From Thioclava sp. ES.031 (lineage in GTDB: Bacteria > Pseudomonadota > Alphaproteobacteria > Rhodobacterales > Rhodobacteraceae), in NCBI RefSeq assembly GCF_002563775.1, contig NZ_PDJO01000001.1:1994001-2058000 (forward strand): a DNA stretch of 64,000 nt, in the 5' to 3' direction. Shown here in pieces: positions 56,677-64,000 of this stretch. The translations under genes were made by a program, and so were the position numbers. Below the pieces are notes generated by a model. It saw nothing but the letters and a program-made list of their open reading frames with translations. It searched no databases and was not told where the DNA came from. The first letter of the stretch is position 1. Each line of letters starts with the position of its first letter.

Positions 56677-59484
56677 GTGACCGACACTCCTGAACCGCCG
56701 GAAACCGAAGAAGAAGGCCCCGGGCGGCCCGCTTATCTCGGCCCCACTGTGTCCATCGCGGACGAGATGAAAACCGCCTATCTCGATTACGCGATGAGCG
56801 TGATCGTGAGCCGCGCGATCCCCGATCTGCGCGATGGTCTGAAGCCCGTTCACCGGCGCATCCTGTTTGCGATGCACGAGACCGGGAACACCTTCGACAA
56901 GCCCTATCGCAAATCGGCACGTCCGGTCGGCGACGTGATGGGTCAGTATCACCCGCATGGCGACGCCGCGATCTACGACGCGTTGGTGCGCATGGCGCAA
57001 CCCTTCTCGATGTCGCTGCCGCTGCTCGACGGTCAGGGCAACTTCGGCTCGATGGATGGCGATAACGCGGCTGCCATGCGCTACACCGAAGTGCGCATGG
57101 CGAAACCGGCCAATTACATTCTCGCCGATATCGAGAAAGACACGGTCGATTTCCAGGACAACTACGACGGCAAGCAACAAGAACCGACGGTGCTTCCGGC
57201 GCGCTTCCCGAACATGCTGGTCAACGGCGCGGGCGGTATCGCGGTCGGCATGGCGACCAATATCCCGCCGCATAACCTCGGCGAGGTCTGCGACGCGACG
57301 CTGGCGTTGATCGAGAACCCGGACATGTCGGACGAGGCGATCATGGAAATCGTCCCCGCCCCCGACTTCCCCACCGGGGGCCAGATCATGGGCCGTGGCG
57401 GCGCGCGCAAGGCCTACCTCGAAGGGCGCGGCTCGGTCATCATCCGGGCGAAGACCCGCGTGGAAGAAGTCCGCAAGGACCGCTTCGCGATCGTGCTGGA
57501 CGAGATTCCCTATCAGGTGAACAAGGCGGCGATGATCGAAAAGATCGCCGATCTGGTGCGCGAGAAGAAGCTCGAAGGCATCTCGAACATCGCCGACGAA
57601 TCCGACCGCGTCGGTGTGCGCGTCGTGATCGAGCTGAAGCGTGACGCGACCCCGGATGTGGTGCTCAACCAGCTTTTCCGCTTCACGCAGATGCAGACCT
57701 CCTTCGGCTGCAACATGCTGGCGCTGAACGGCGGCCGCCCCGAGCAGCTGACGCTTCGCCAGTTCCTCAGCTATTTCATCAGCTTCCGCGAAGAAGTTGT
57801 GGCACGCCGCACCGCGTTCGAACTGCGCAAGGCGCGCGAGCGCAGCCATGTCTTGTGCGGTCTGGCCGTGGCGGTGTCGAACGTGGACGAGGTCGTCGCC
57901 ACCATCCGCTCCTCGGCCGATGCGGCAGAGGCCCGCGCCCGCCTGATGGAGCGCCGCTGGCCCGCGCATGACATCGTCGAATATCTCAAGCTGATCGACG
58001 ATCCGCTGCATCCGGTCAACGATGACGGCACCTATAACCTGTCCGAGACGCAGGCCCGCGCGATCCTCGATCTGCGCCTGCAGCGTCTGACCCAGATCGG
58101 GGTGAAGGAAGTCACGGACGAACTCGCCCAACTGGCCGAGAAGATCCGAGAATACCTCGCCATCCTCGCCTCGCGCGAGCGGATCATGGCGATCATCGCC
58201 GACGAGCTGCGCGAAGTGCGCGAGCTGTTTGCCGTGCCGCGCCGCACCGAGATCATCGACTGGGCCGGCGACATGGCCGACGAAGACCTGATCGAGCGCG
58301 AAGACATGGTCGTGACGGTCACCCAGGGCGGCTACATCAAGCGCACCCCGCTCGCCGATTTCCGCTCGCAGAAGCGCGGCGGCAAGGGGCTGTCGGGTGG
58401 CGCGCTGAAGGATGACGACACGGTCACCACCCTGTTCGTCGCCAACACCCATACGCAGCTTCTGTTCTTCACGACCGGCGGCATGGTCTACAAGATGAAG
58501 TGCTGGCAGCTGCCGCTCGGCTCGCGCCAGTCCAAGGGCAAGGCGATCGTCAACATCCTGCCGATCCCCACCGGCGTCTCGATCGCGGCGATCACGCCGG
58601 TCGATCGCGACGAGGCGGAATGGGACGACCTGCAGATGGTCTTCGCGACCTCCAAGGGCACCGTGCGCCGCAACCGCCTGTCGGATTTCACCAACGTCAT
58701 GCGCAACGGCAAGATCGCGATGAAATTCGAGGACGAGAACGAAGGCATGCGCCTGATCAACGCGCGCATCTGCTCCGAGGACGATGACGTGATGCTGGTC
58801 ACCGCCAGCGGCCGCGCGATCCGCTTCCCCGTGCCGGAAGTGCGCGTGTTCAACTCGCGCAACTCGGTCGGCGTGCGCGGCATCAAGCTGAAGGGCGATG
58901 ACGAGGTCGTCTCGATGTCGGTCATCCGCCACTTCGAGGCCACTTCGGAAGAGCGCGCAGCCTATCTCAAGCAACGTCGCCTGATGGCGGGCGTGACCGA
59001 GGACGAGGTCGAGCCCGACGAGGACGAGGAAGCCGTGGCCGAGGGGCCGCTGTCGATGGAACGCTATGCCGAGATGTCCGCAGCCGAGGATCTGATCCTG
59101 ACGATCACCTCGAAAGGCTCGGGCAAGATCTCGTCGAGCCATGACTACCCGACCCGCGGTCGCGGCGGTCAGGGCGTGACGGCGATCGACAAGGCGATGC
59201 GGGGCGGCCCGCTTGTGGCCTCCTTCCCGGTCGAGATGAGCGATCAGATCATGCTCGCCACCTCGACGGGTCAGTCGATCCGTTGCCCGGTGGAAGACAT
59301 CTCCTTCCGCTCGCGCTCTGCCGGTGGCGTGCGTGTGTTCAACACCGCCAAGGGCGAGGTCGTGGTCTCGGTCGCGCGGATCGCCGATCAGGGCGAGGAC
59401 GACGATCTGGACGCCGACGCCGAAGGGCCGACCGATGCGCCCGACACGTCCGAGGACGGCGGCACGCCGGATAGCGAAAGCTGA
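56677..59484 (+). CDS. gyrA: DNA gyrase subunit A
   Basis: A 935-residue type II topoisomerase subunit that introduces negative supercoils with GyrB. It begins with a GTG. The catalytic tyrosine is Y136 in [10 protein letters not shown], and the six-bladed C-terminal domain with its [10 protein letters not shown] gyrase box lies from about residue 560. In the quinolone region the residue matching E. coli Ser83 is Ala97 ([10 protein letters not shown]), while Asp101 matches Asp87. An acidic insert ([15 protein letters not shown]) lies near residue 775. Confidence 0.97.
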   Translation: MTDTPEPPETEEEGPGRPAYLGPTVSIADEMKTAYLDYAMSVIVSRAIPDLRDGLKPVHRRILFAMHETGNTFDKPYRKSARPVGDVMGQYHPHGDAAIYDALVRMAQPFSMSLPLLDGQGNFGSMDGDNAAAMRYTEVRMAKPANYILADIEKDTVDFQDNYDGKQQEPTVLPARFPNMLVNGAGGIAVGMATNIPPHNLGEVCDATLALIENPDMSDEAIMEIVPAPDFPTGGQIMGRGGARKAYLEGRGSVIIRAKTRVEEVRKDRFAIVLDEIPYQVNKAAMIEKIADLVREKKLEGISNIADESDRVGVRVVIELKRDATPDVVLNQLFRFTQMQTSFGCNMLALNGGRPEQLTLRQFLSYFISFREEVVARRTAFELRKARERSHVLCGLAVAVSNVDEVVATIRSSADAAEARARLMERRWPAHDIVEYLKLIDDPLHPVNDDGTYNLSETQARAILDLRLQRLTQIGVKEVTDELAQLAEKIREYLAILASRERIMAIIADELREVRELFAVPRRTEIIDWAGDMADEDLIEREDMVVTVTQGGYIKRTPLADFRSQKRGGKGLSGGALKDDDTVTTLFVANTHTQLLFFTTGGMVYKMKCWQLPLGSRQSKGKAIVNILPIPTGVSIAAITPVDRDEAEWDDLQMVFATSKGTVRRNRLSDFTNVMRNGKIAMKFEDENEGMRLINARICSEDDDVMLVTASGRAIRFPVPEVRVFNSRNSVGVRGIKLKGDDEVVSMSVIRHFEATSEERAAYLKQRRLMAGVTEDEVEPDEDEEAVAEGPLSMERYAEMSAAEDLILTITSKGSGKISSSHDYPTRGRGGQGVTAIDKAMRGGPLVASFPVEMSDQIMLATSTGQSIRCPVEDISFRSRSAGGVRVFNTAKGEVVVSVARIADQGEDDDLDADAEGPTDAPDTSEDGGTPDSES

Positions 59485-59537
59485 TACCGCGAGGGCTGTT
59501 TTCAATTCCGAACGGCTTCGCAAAAAGCAATGAAATC

Positions 59538-59570
59538 AAGCCCCCGCTCCGCAAGGACGGGGGCTTTTTC
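59538..59570 (+). terminator. Rho-independent terminator of gyrA
   Basis: AAGCCCCCG (59538-59546) pairs perfectly with CGGGGGCTT (59558-59566) across 11 bases, followed by further T residues. It lies 54 bases after the gyrA stop. Confidence 0.88.
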
Positions 59571-59808
59571 TTGTTACAGAACGGCTTTGACGTCTGGAAC
59601 TTCGGCCTGCGCATGGCGCTCGACAAAGGCGCGAACACGAAGCTGTTCCGTTCCCGACCCACCTCCTGATTGCAGACGCGATCCGATGTTGCGGCCCGGC
59701 CACGCGCCGGGCCGTTTGCATATTTTCTTTCCGTCAACGCCCCGCCTTCCCGGAACCACCCCTGAAGCCACCCGTTGCGGTTGCACTATTGGAAACAGGG
59801 AGAGTTTC
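59571..59808. other. Gap between gyrA and the BCCT gene, with a hairpin
   Basis: No convincing gene. A second strong hairpin, CGGCCCGGC (59692-59700) with GCCGGGCCG (59706-59714) then TTT, would terminate a plus-strand transcript coming from 59571-59691, but no gene for such a transcript is visible. The stretch just before could encode the tail of a lost gene; this is not supported further. A GGGAGAG ribosome site precedes the BCCT start. Confidence 0.5.
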
Positions 59809-61419
59809 ATGAAAGCCTTTGCAGACAGGCTCGGTCTGAGAACCGACCCGACCATTTTCTTCGTATCGGCAGGCTTCACGATCCTCTTCGTGCTCGCGCT
59901 TGTCATCTTCCCCGGCCCGATTGGCGATGCGTTCGCCACGGGCCGTTCTTGGATCGTCGCCAAGCTCGGCTGGTTCTTCATTCTCGGCGTCAATGTCTGG
60001 CTGGGCTTCCTGATCTGGGCCGCGATCTCGCGCCACGGCCATATCCGGCTCGGGCCCAAGGACAGCCGCCCGGAATACGGCAACCTGTCATGGTTCACGA
60101 TGCTGTTCGCGGGCGGCATCGGTACGGTGCTGATGTTCTGGGGCGTGGCCGAGCCGATCAGCCATTTCTCGAAGCCGCCGCTGCCGGGCGTCGCGCCCTA
60201 TTCCGACGAGGCGGCGAAAGATGCGATCTCCATCGCGGTCTATCACCTCGGCCTGCATACCTGGACGATCTTCACGCTGCCCGGTCTGGGATTTGCTTAT
60301 TTCATCCACCGTTACGACCTGCCGGTGCGGGTGTCGTCGGTGTTCTATCCGCTGCTGAAGGAAGGCATCAACGGGCCGATCGGCAAGGCGATCGACATCG
60401 CCTCGATCCTCGGCACGCTGTTCGGCGTGGCCGTCTCGCTCGGCCTCGGCTCCAGCCAGATCGCTGCCGGTCTCGACGCGCTTCTGGGCACGGGCGACGG
60501 GACCTTCGTCAAGATCGCGATCCTGACCGCGCTGACCGCCGTTGCGATCACTTCGATCGTGGCAGGGCTCGACAAGGGCGTGAAGCTGCTGTCGAACATC
60601 AATATCGGCATGGCCGTGGGGCTGATGGTCTTCGTGCTGATCTTCGGCTCGACGCTGTTCCTGCTGCGCGGGATCGTGCAGACCGTCGGCCTCTATCTCA
60701 CCAACCTGCCGCATCTGGCCTTCTGGAACGACATGCTGGCCAACGAGAACCCCGACACGCCCGGCTGGGGCTGGCAGGGCTCGTGGACGGTGTTCTACTG
60801 GGCCTGGACCGTGACCTGGTCGCCCTTCATCGGGCTGTTTGTGGCGCGCATCTCGCGCGGGCGCACGGTGCGCGAATTCGTCTTCGGCGTGCTGCTGGCG
60901 CCCTCGCTCTTCACTCTGATCTGGTTCGCGATCTTCGGCTGGCAGGCGATGGAGTTCGACGGCATCGGCCAAGCCGCACGCGATGCGATGGGCGATCAGG
61001 CGGGGCAATTGTCGCAGGCCGTCTCGGATAGCGTGCCGCTCGCGATGTTCGCCTTCTTCGAGCATTTCCCCTTCGTCCATATCGTCCAAGGCATCGCGGT
61101 GATCGTGGTCGCGATCTTCTTCGCAACCTCGTCGGACTCGGCGTCCCTGGTGGTCGATATGCTCTGCACCGGCTCCTCGACCCCCGGCCCGGTCCATCAG
61201 CGCGTCTTCTGGGGCGCGGCAGAGGGTCTCGTCGCGGCGATGCTGATCATGCTGGCGGGCGATGCAGGCCTGACCGCGCTGCAGCAGGTCATTACGGTCG
61301 TGGGCCTGCCAATTTTCATCCTCGTGTCGATGATGATCCCCTCGATCATAAAGGGCTTCGCGCTGGAAGATATCGACCACGTCTCGATCGGGAAGCGGCC
61401 CAAGCTGGACGATTTCTGA
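59809..61419 (+). CDS. BCCT-family betaine/choline/carnitine transporter
   Basis: A 536-residue 12-helix secondary transporter for quaternary ammonium solutes such as glycine betaine or choline. Family hallmarks are the tryptophan-rich segment WTVFYWAWTVTWSPFIGLFVARISRGRTVREFV near residues 325-360 and GVAEPISHF near residue 110. Such carriers import osmoprotectants with sodium or protons. The substrate cannot be fixed from sequence by eye. Single gene; a hairpin follows the stop. Confidence 0.93.
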   Translation: MKAFADRLGLRTDPTIFFVSAGFTILFVLALVIFPGPIGDAFATGRSWIVAKLGWFFILGVNVWLGFLIWAAISRHGHIRLGPKDSRPEYGNLSWFTMLFAGGIGTVLMFWGVAEPISHFSKPPLPGVAPYSDEAAKDAISIAVYHLGLHTWTIFTLPGLGFAYFIHRYDLPVRVSSVFYPLLKEGINGPIGKAIDIASILGTLFGVAVSLGLGSSQIAAGLDALLGTGDGTFVKIAILTALTAVAITSIVAGLDKGVKLLSNINIGMAVGLMVFVLIFGSTLFLLRGIVQTVGLYLTNLPHLAFWNDMLANENPDTPGWGWQGSWTVFYWAWTVTWSPFIGLFVARISRGRTVREFVFGVLLAPSLFTLIWFAIFGWQAMEFDGIGQAARDAMGDQAGQLSQAVSDSVPLAMFAFFEHFPFVHIVQGIAVIVVAIFFATSSDSASLVVDMLCTGSSTPGPVHQRVFWGAAEGLVAAMLIMLAGDAGLTALQQVITVVGLPIFILVSMMIPSIIKGFALEDIDHVSIGKRPKLDDF

Positions 61420-61448
61420 TCGCGCGATTCCGAGGTCAGACCCAATCG

Positions 61449-61480
61449 AACGGCCCGGAGTGGAAACGCTCCGGGCCGTT
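61449..61480 (+). terminator. Hairpin after the BCCT gene
   Basis: AACGGCCCGGAG (61449-61460) pairs perfectly with CTCCGGGCCGTT (61469-61480) across 8 bases. Only two T bases end the arm, so it is a terminator without a long T-run. Confidence 0.65.
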
Positions 61481-61616
61481 AACCCATTAGAAAGTTTAAC
61501 CCTTCCTTAAGACCCGTCCGCCTGCCACAAGAGGTCAAAGCCGCAGCGGAGCATGAGCCCGAGGCGCAGCCGGCGAAGATCGGCCTTGTTCAGTTACCGC
61601 GTCACGAGGTCCGATC

Positions 61617-62393
61617 ATGCGCCACGCTCCTGTCTCTGCCCTGCGGGGCGCCGTTTTCTGTCTCGCCGCAGCCGCCAGCGCTGGCCCCGCGCTCGCCCAA
61701 AGCGCGCTCGGCTTCACCGGAGCCGAACTGACGATCGAGAACAGCACCGGCGACTTCGGAGCCGCCCGCGCCTATCTGAGCGCCGATTTCGCCCTGACCC
61801 CGGCGCATGGGCTGCAACTCGACCTCGGCACAAATGATGCCGGTCCGCGCTGGCGCGGCGATCTGGCAGCGCATCTCTATATGGCACCCACAGAGCGGGC
61901 AAAATACGGTCTCTTCGCCGCCGTCTCCGACACCAGCCACGCAAGCCAGACGGCTTATGCGGCGGGCGCCGAAGCGATCTGGGCCGTGGGCGCGCGCGGC
62001 AGCGTCTCGGCACGCGGCGGCCTCGGCACCGTCAAACCCGGCAGCAATGATTACGTCTTCGCGGGCCTCGCCGGACGGTGGGACGTCAGCCCGCGCACGA
62101 CGCTGACCGCAGACCTTTCCGTCGTAGATATCTCCGAACTCGCCTTCAGCGCCCGCGAGACCACCGCCGCGCTCGGCATGCGCCACCGGCTGGGCGACGG
62201 CCCCACGACGCTCTTCACCCGCATCGAGCGCGCCCATTTCACCGGCCGCCCTGACAGCCGCGACGAGACCCGTCTCGCCCTCGGCCTCACGCTGCGCTTC
62301 GGCCCGCGCGGCCACGGCGTGCGCAACCAGAGCTTCGCGCCGATCCGCCCGCTCGACGGACTGTTTGCGCGCGGCACCTTCGCGCTGGACTGA
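61617..62393 (+). CDS. Outer-membrane-like beta-barrel protein of unknown function
   Basis: A 258-residue protein with a Sec signal peptide (hydrophobic AVFCLAAAASAGPALAQ, cleavage near residue 28). The mature part alternates polar and hydrophobic residues in many short strands (GAARAYLSADFALTPAHGLQLDLG, ATLRFG-like ALGLTLRFG), as in small porin-like barrels. No transport or enzyme motif is recognised. The C-terminus lacks the classical final aromatic residue (it ends FALD), so barrel assignment is tentative. Preceded by about 200 bases of non-coding sequence. Confidence 0.65.
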   Translation: MRHAPVSALRGAVFCLAAAASAGPALAQSALGFTGAELTIENSTGDFGAARAYLSADFALTPAHGLQLDLGTNDAGPRWRGDLAAHLYMAPTERAKYGLFAAVSDTSHASQTAYAAGAEAIWAVGARGSVSARGGLGTVKPGSNDYVFAGLAGRWDVSPRTTLTADLSVVDISELAFSARETTAALGMRHRLGDGPTTLFTRIERAHFTGRPDSRDETRLALGLTLRFGPRGHGVRNQSFAPIRPLDGLFARGTFALD

Positions 62394-62445
62394 GCATCTG
62401 CGATCGGCCTTCCCTTTTGCCGCTTTGACCACTACATGAGCGGCC

Positions 62446-63795
62446 ATGACAGAAGAACTCCATATCGTCGGCGGTGGCATGGCGGGCTCGGAAGCAGCCT
62501 GGCAGGCGGCGAATGCCGGCATCCGCGTGGTGCTGCACGAAATGCGGCCCAAGGTCGAAACCTTTGCGCACCAGACCGGCAACTATGCCGAGATGGTCTG
62601 CTCGAACTCGTTCCGCTCGGACGATCACGAGCGCAATGCCGTGGGCCAGCTCCATTGGGAGATGGGCGCTGCGAACGGGCTGATCATGGATACGGCGCGG
62701 CAGCATCGTCTGCCCGCAGGCGGTGCGCTGGCCGTTGACCGCGAGGCGTTTTCGCAATCCGTGACCGAGGCGCTGCGCGCCCATGAAAATATTTCCTTTA
62801 CCGAGGAAGAAGTTACGGAGCTTCCTTCAAGTGGAAAGTGGGTCTTCGCGACCGGCCCGCTGACCTCGGAAAACCTTGGCAAAGCGATCCTGCAAGCCAC
62901 CGGCGAAGAGCGTCTGGCCTTCTTCGACGCCATCGCGCCCATCGTCTATGCCGACACGATCGACATGTCCGTCGCGTGGCGACAGTCGCGCTATGACAAG
63001 GGCGAGACCGAGGAAGAGCGCACGGCCTATATCAACTGCCCGATGACGAAGGACGAATATGAGGCCTTCATCGACGCGCTGCTCGAGGCCGACAAGACCG
63101 AGTTCCACGAGGGCGAAACCGCGGGCTATTTCGACGGCTGCCTGCCGATCGAGGTGATGGCCGAACGCGGTCGCGAAACCCTGCGCCACGGGCCGATGAA
63201 GCCGGTCGGTCTGACCAACGAGCACGACCCGCAAACCAAGGCCTGGGCCGTGGTGCAGCTGCGCCGCGACAACGCGCTCGGCACGCTCTACAATATCGTG
63301 GGCTTCCAAACGAAGATGAAGTATGGCGCGCAAGCCGCTGTTTTCCGAATGATTCCGGGGCTGCAGGACGCGAAGTTCGCGCGTCTCGGCGGCATTCACC
63401 GGAACACGTTCATCAACTCGCCGACGCTGCTCGATGCGCAGATGCGACTGAAATCGCACCCGAACCTGCGCTTCGCCGGCCAGATAACCGGCGTGGAAGG
63501 CTATGTCGAGAGCGCCGCGATGGGGCTGCTGGCCGGTCGTATGGCTGCTGCCGAACTTCAAGGCCGCGAACTGCCGCCGCCGGGACCCGAAACCGCGATG
63601 GGGGCGTTGATCACCCACATCACCGGCGGGGCCGAGGCCAAGACTTTCCAACCGATGAACGTCAATTTCGGGCTCTTTCCGCCGATCGAAGCCAAGGGCG
63701 GGCGGCGTGGCCGCAAAGACCGCTACAAGGCCTATACCGATCGCGCCAAGACGGTCTTCGGCGACTGGCTGGCGCAGCAAGGAGAGACTGTTTGA
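62446..63795 (+). CDS. trmFO: Folate-dependent tRNA (uracil-54) methyltransferase TrmFO
   Basis: A 449-residue FAD protein that methylates uridine 54 in the T loop of tRNA using methylenetetrahydrofolate. The FAD-binding [18 protein letters not shown] lies near residue 7, and the signatures [32 protein letters not shown] and [21 protein letters not shown] follow. The C-terminal glycine-rich region ([17 protein letters not shown]) is typical. It has no link to its neighbours beyond sharing a transcript with the mini membrane protein gene that overlaps its stop. Confidence 0.96.
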   Translation: MTEELHIVGGGMAGSEAAWQAANAGIRVVLHEMRPKVETFAHQTGNYAEMVCSNSFRSDDHERNAVGQLHWEMGAANGLIMDTARQHRLPAGGALAVDREAFSQSVTEALRAHENISFTEEEVTELPSSGKWVFATGPLTSENLGKAILQATGEERLAFFDAIAPIVYADTIDMSVAWRQSRYDKGETEEERTAYINCPMTKDEYEAFIDALLEADKTEFHEGETAGYFDGCLPIEVMAERGRETLRHGPMKPVGLTNEHDPQTKAWAVVQLRRDNALGTLYNIVGFQTKMKYGAQAAVFRMIPGLQDAKFARLGGIHRNTFINSPTLLDAQMRLKSHPNLRFAGQITGVEGYVESAAMGLLAGRMAAAELQGRELPPPGPETAMGALITHITGGAEAKTFQPMNVNFGLFPPIEAKGGRRGRKDRYKAYTDRAKTVFGDWLAQQGETV

Positions 63796-63986
63796 ACTAC
63801 GTTCTGGCCCTGTTCCTGCCGCCGCTCTCGATCCTGCTGATCGGGCGCATCTTCCTTGCGATCCTCGTCTTCGTGATTTGGATTCCGGCGATAATCTTCT
63901 CGGGCGGGCTGACGCATCCGATGTTCATCCTGCTCGCCTGGATCCTGATCTATCAGGCGCATGCGGATCGCCGCGCGGGCAGCTGA
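63792..63986 (+). CDS. Pmp3/YqaE-like mini membrane protein
   Basis: A 64-residue protein with two hydrophobic segments ([20 protein letters not shown] and [22 protein letters not shown]), the UPF0057/Pmp3 layout with the FLPPL motif at the start. Pmp3 proteins affect membrane potential and salt tolerance. Translation starts at a TTG that overlaps the trmFO stop as TTGA, 6 bases after AAGGAGAG. The gene ends 14 bases before the window edge, so its downstream context is not visible. Confidence 0.78.
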   Translation: MNYVLALFLPPLSILLIGRIFLAILVFVIWIPAIIFSGGLTHPMFILLAWILIYQAHADRRAGS

Positions 63987-64000
63987 TTTGGCGGGGTGCG

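Noticed and set aside
56452..59523. A 1023-codon open frame on the minus strand
   Set aside because: Fully antisense to gyrA and composed of the usual shadow residues.

Overview
The window is high-GC alphaproteobacterial chromosome. Gene families and gene order (trkA-trkH-hfq-hflX, an iscR-led suf operon, Hint-domain RTX proteins, DUF1127 mini-proteins) fit a member of the Rhodobacteraceae/Paracoccaceae. A form IA (green-like) RuBisCO operon with CbbQ/CbbO activase genes sits beside sulfur-handling genes. This suggests a facultative, sulfur-oxidising chemolithoautotroph of the Thioclava/Paracoccus type. The genus is an inference; no rRNA is present.

Layout. 1-8354 (+): end of cbbL, then cbbS, cbbQ, cbbO, rpe, two secreted metallo-beta-lactamase-fold proteins, a CXXC redoxin, cbbZ and cbbY. 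Together these cover CO2 fixation, RuBisCO repair and clearing of phosphoglycolate and inhibitory sugar bisphosphates. 8400-11552 (+): persulfide dioxygenase, a rhodanese-like DUF442 protein and a SulP anion transporter. 11691-12458 (+): a LuxR-family regulator without a luxI partner. 12545-19155 (-): rpsB-tsf, then trkA-trkH-hfq-hflX. 19553-22571 (+): a secreted phosphoesterase and a di-heme peroxidase. 22653-27033 (-): a Pot-type ABC transporter without a binding protein, and a MocR-type regulator. 27121-31573: a DUF1127 gene, two Hint-domain proteins (one a large RTX protein), an AT-rich gene-free stretch and tRNA-Leu(CAA).

31620-36386: a zinc peptidase, a DedA-like protein, a DsbB-type oxidoreductase, pseudouridine catabolism (psuK-psuG) and a DUF502 membrane protein. 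36368-46059 (-): patatin phospholipase and the Fe-S assembly operon iscR-iscS-sufB-x-ybjQ-sufC-sufD-yip-yip-sufS, which carries four genes with no known Fe-S role. 46315-48276 (+): four overlapping genes (alpha/beta hydrolase, two unknowns, HD phosphohydrolase). 48426-51974 (+): two unrelated NADP-isocitrate dehydrogenases in tandem. 52052-52711: a strongly folded gene-free element, a DUF1127-like gene and a 29-codon ORF. 52874-54612 (+): two YitT paralogues and an SMR transporter. 54711-63986 (+): typA, gyrA, a BCCT transporter, an outer-membrane-like protein, trmFO and a Pmp3-type mini membrane protein.

No insertion sequence, prophage, CRISPR array or rRNA was seen. The best candidates for undescribed biology are the folded element at 52052-52223, the 29-codon ORF beside it, the passenger genes inside the suf operon, the MBL protein with a rewritten metal motif in the cbb operon, and the repeated operator-like heptamer before the MocR gene.
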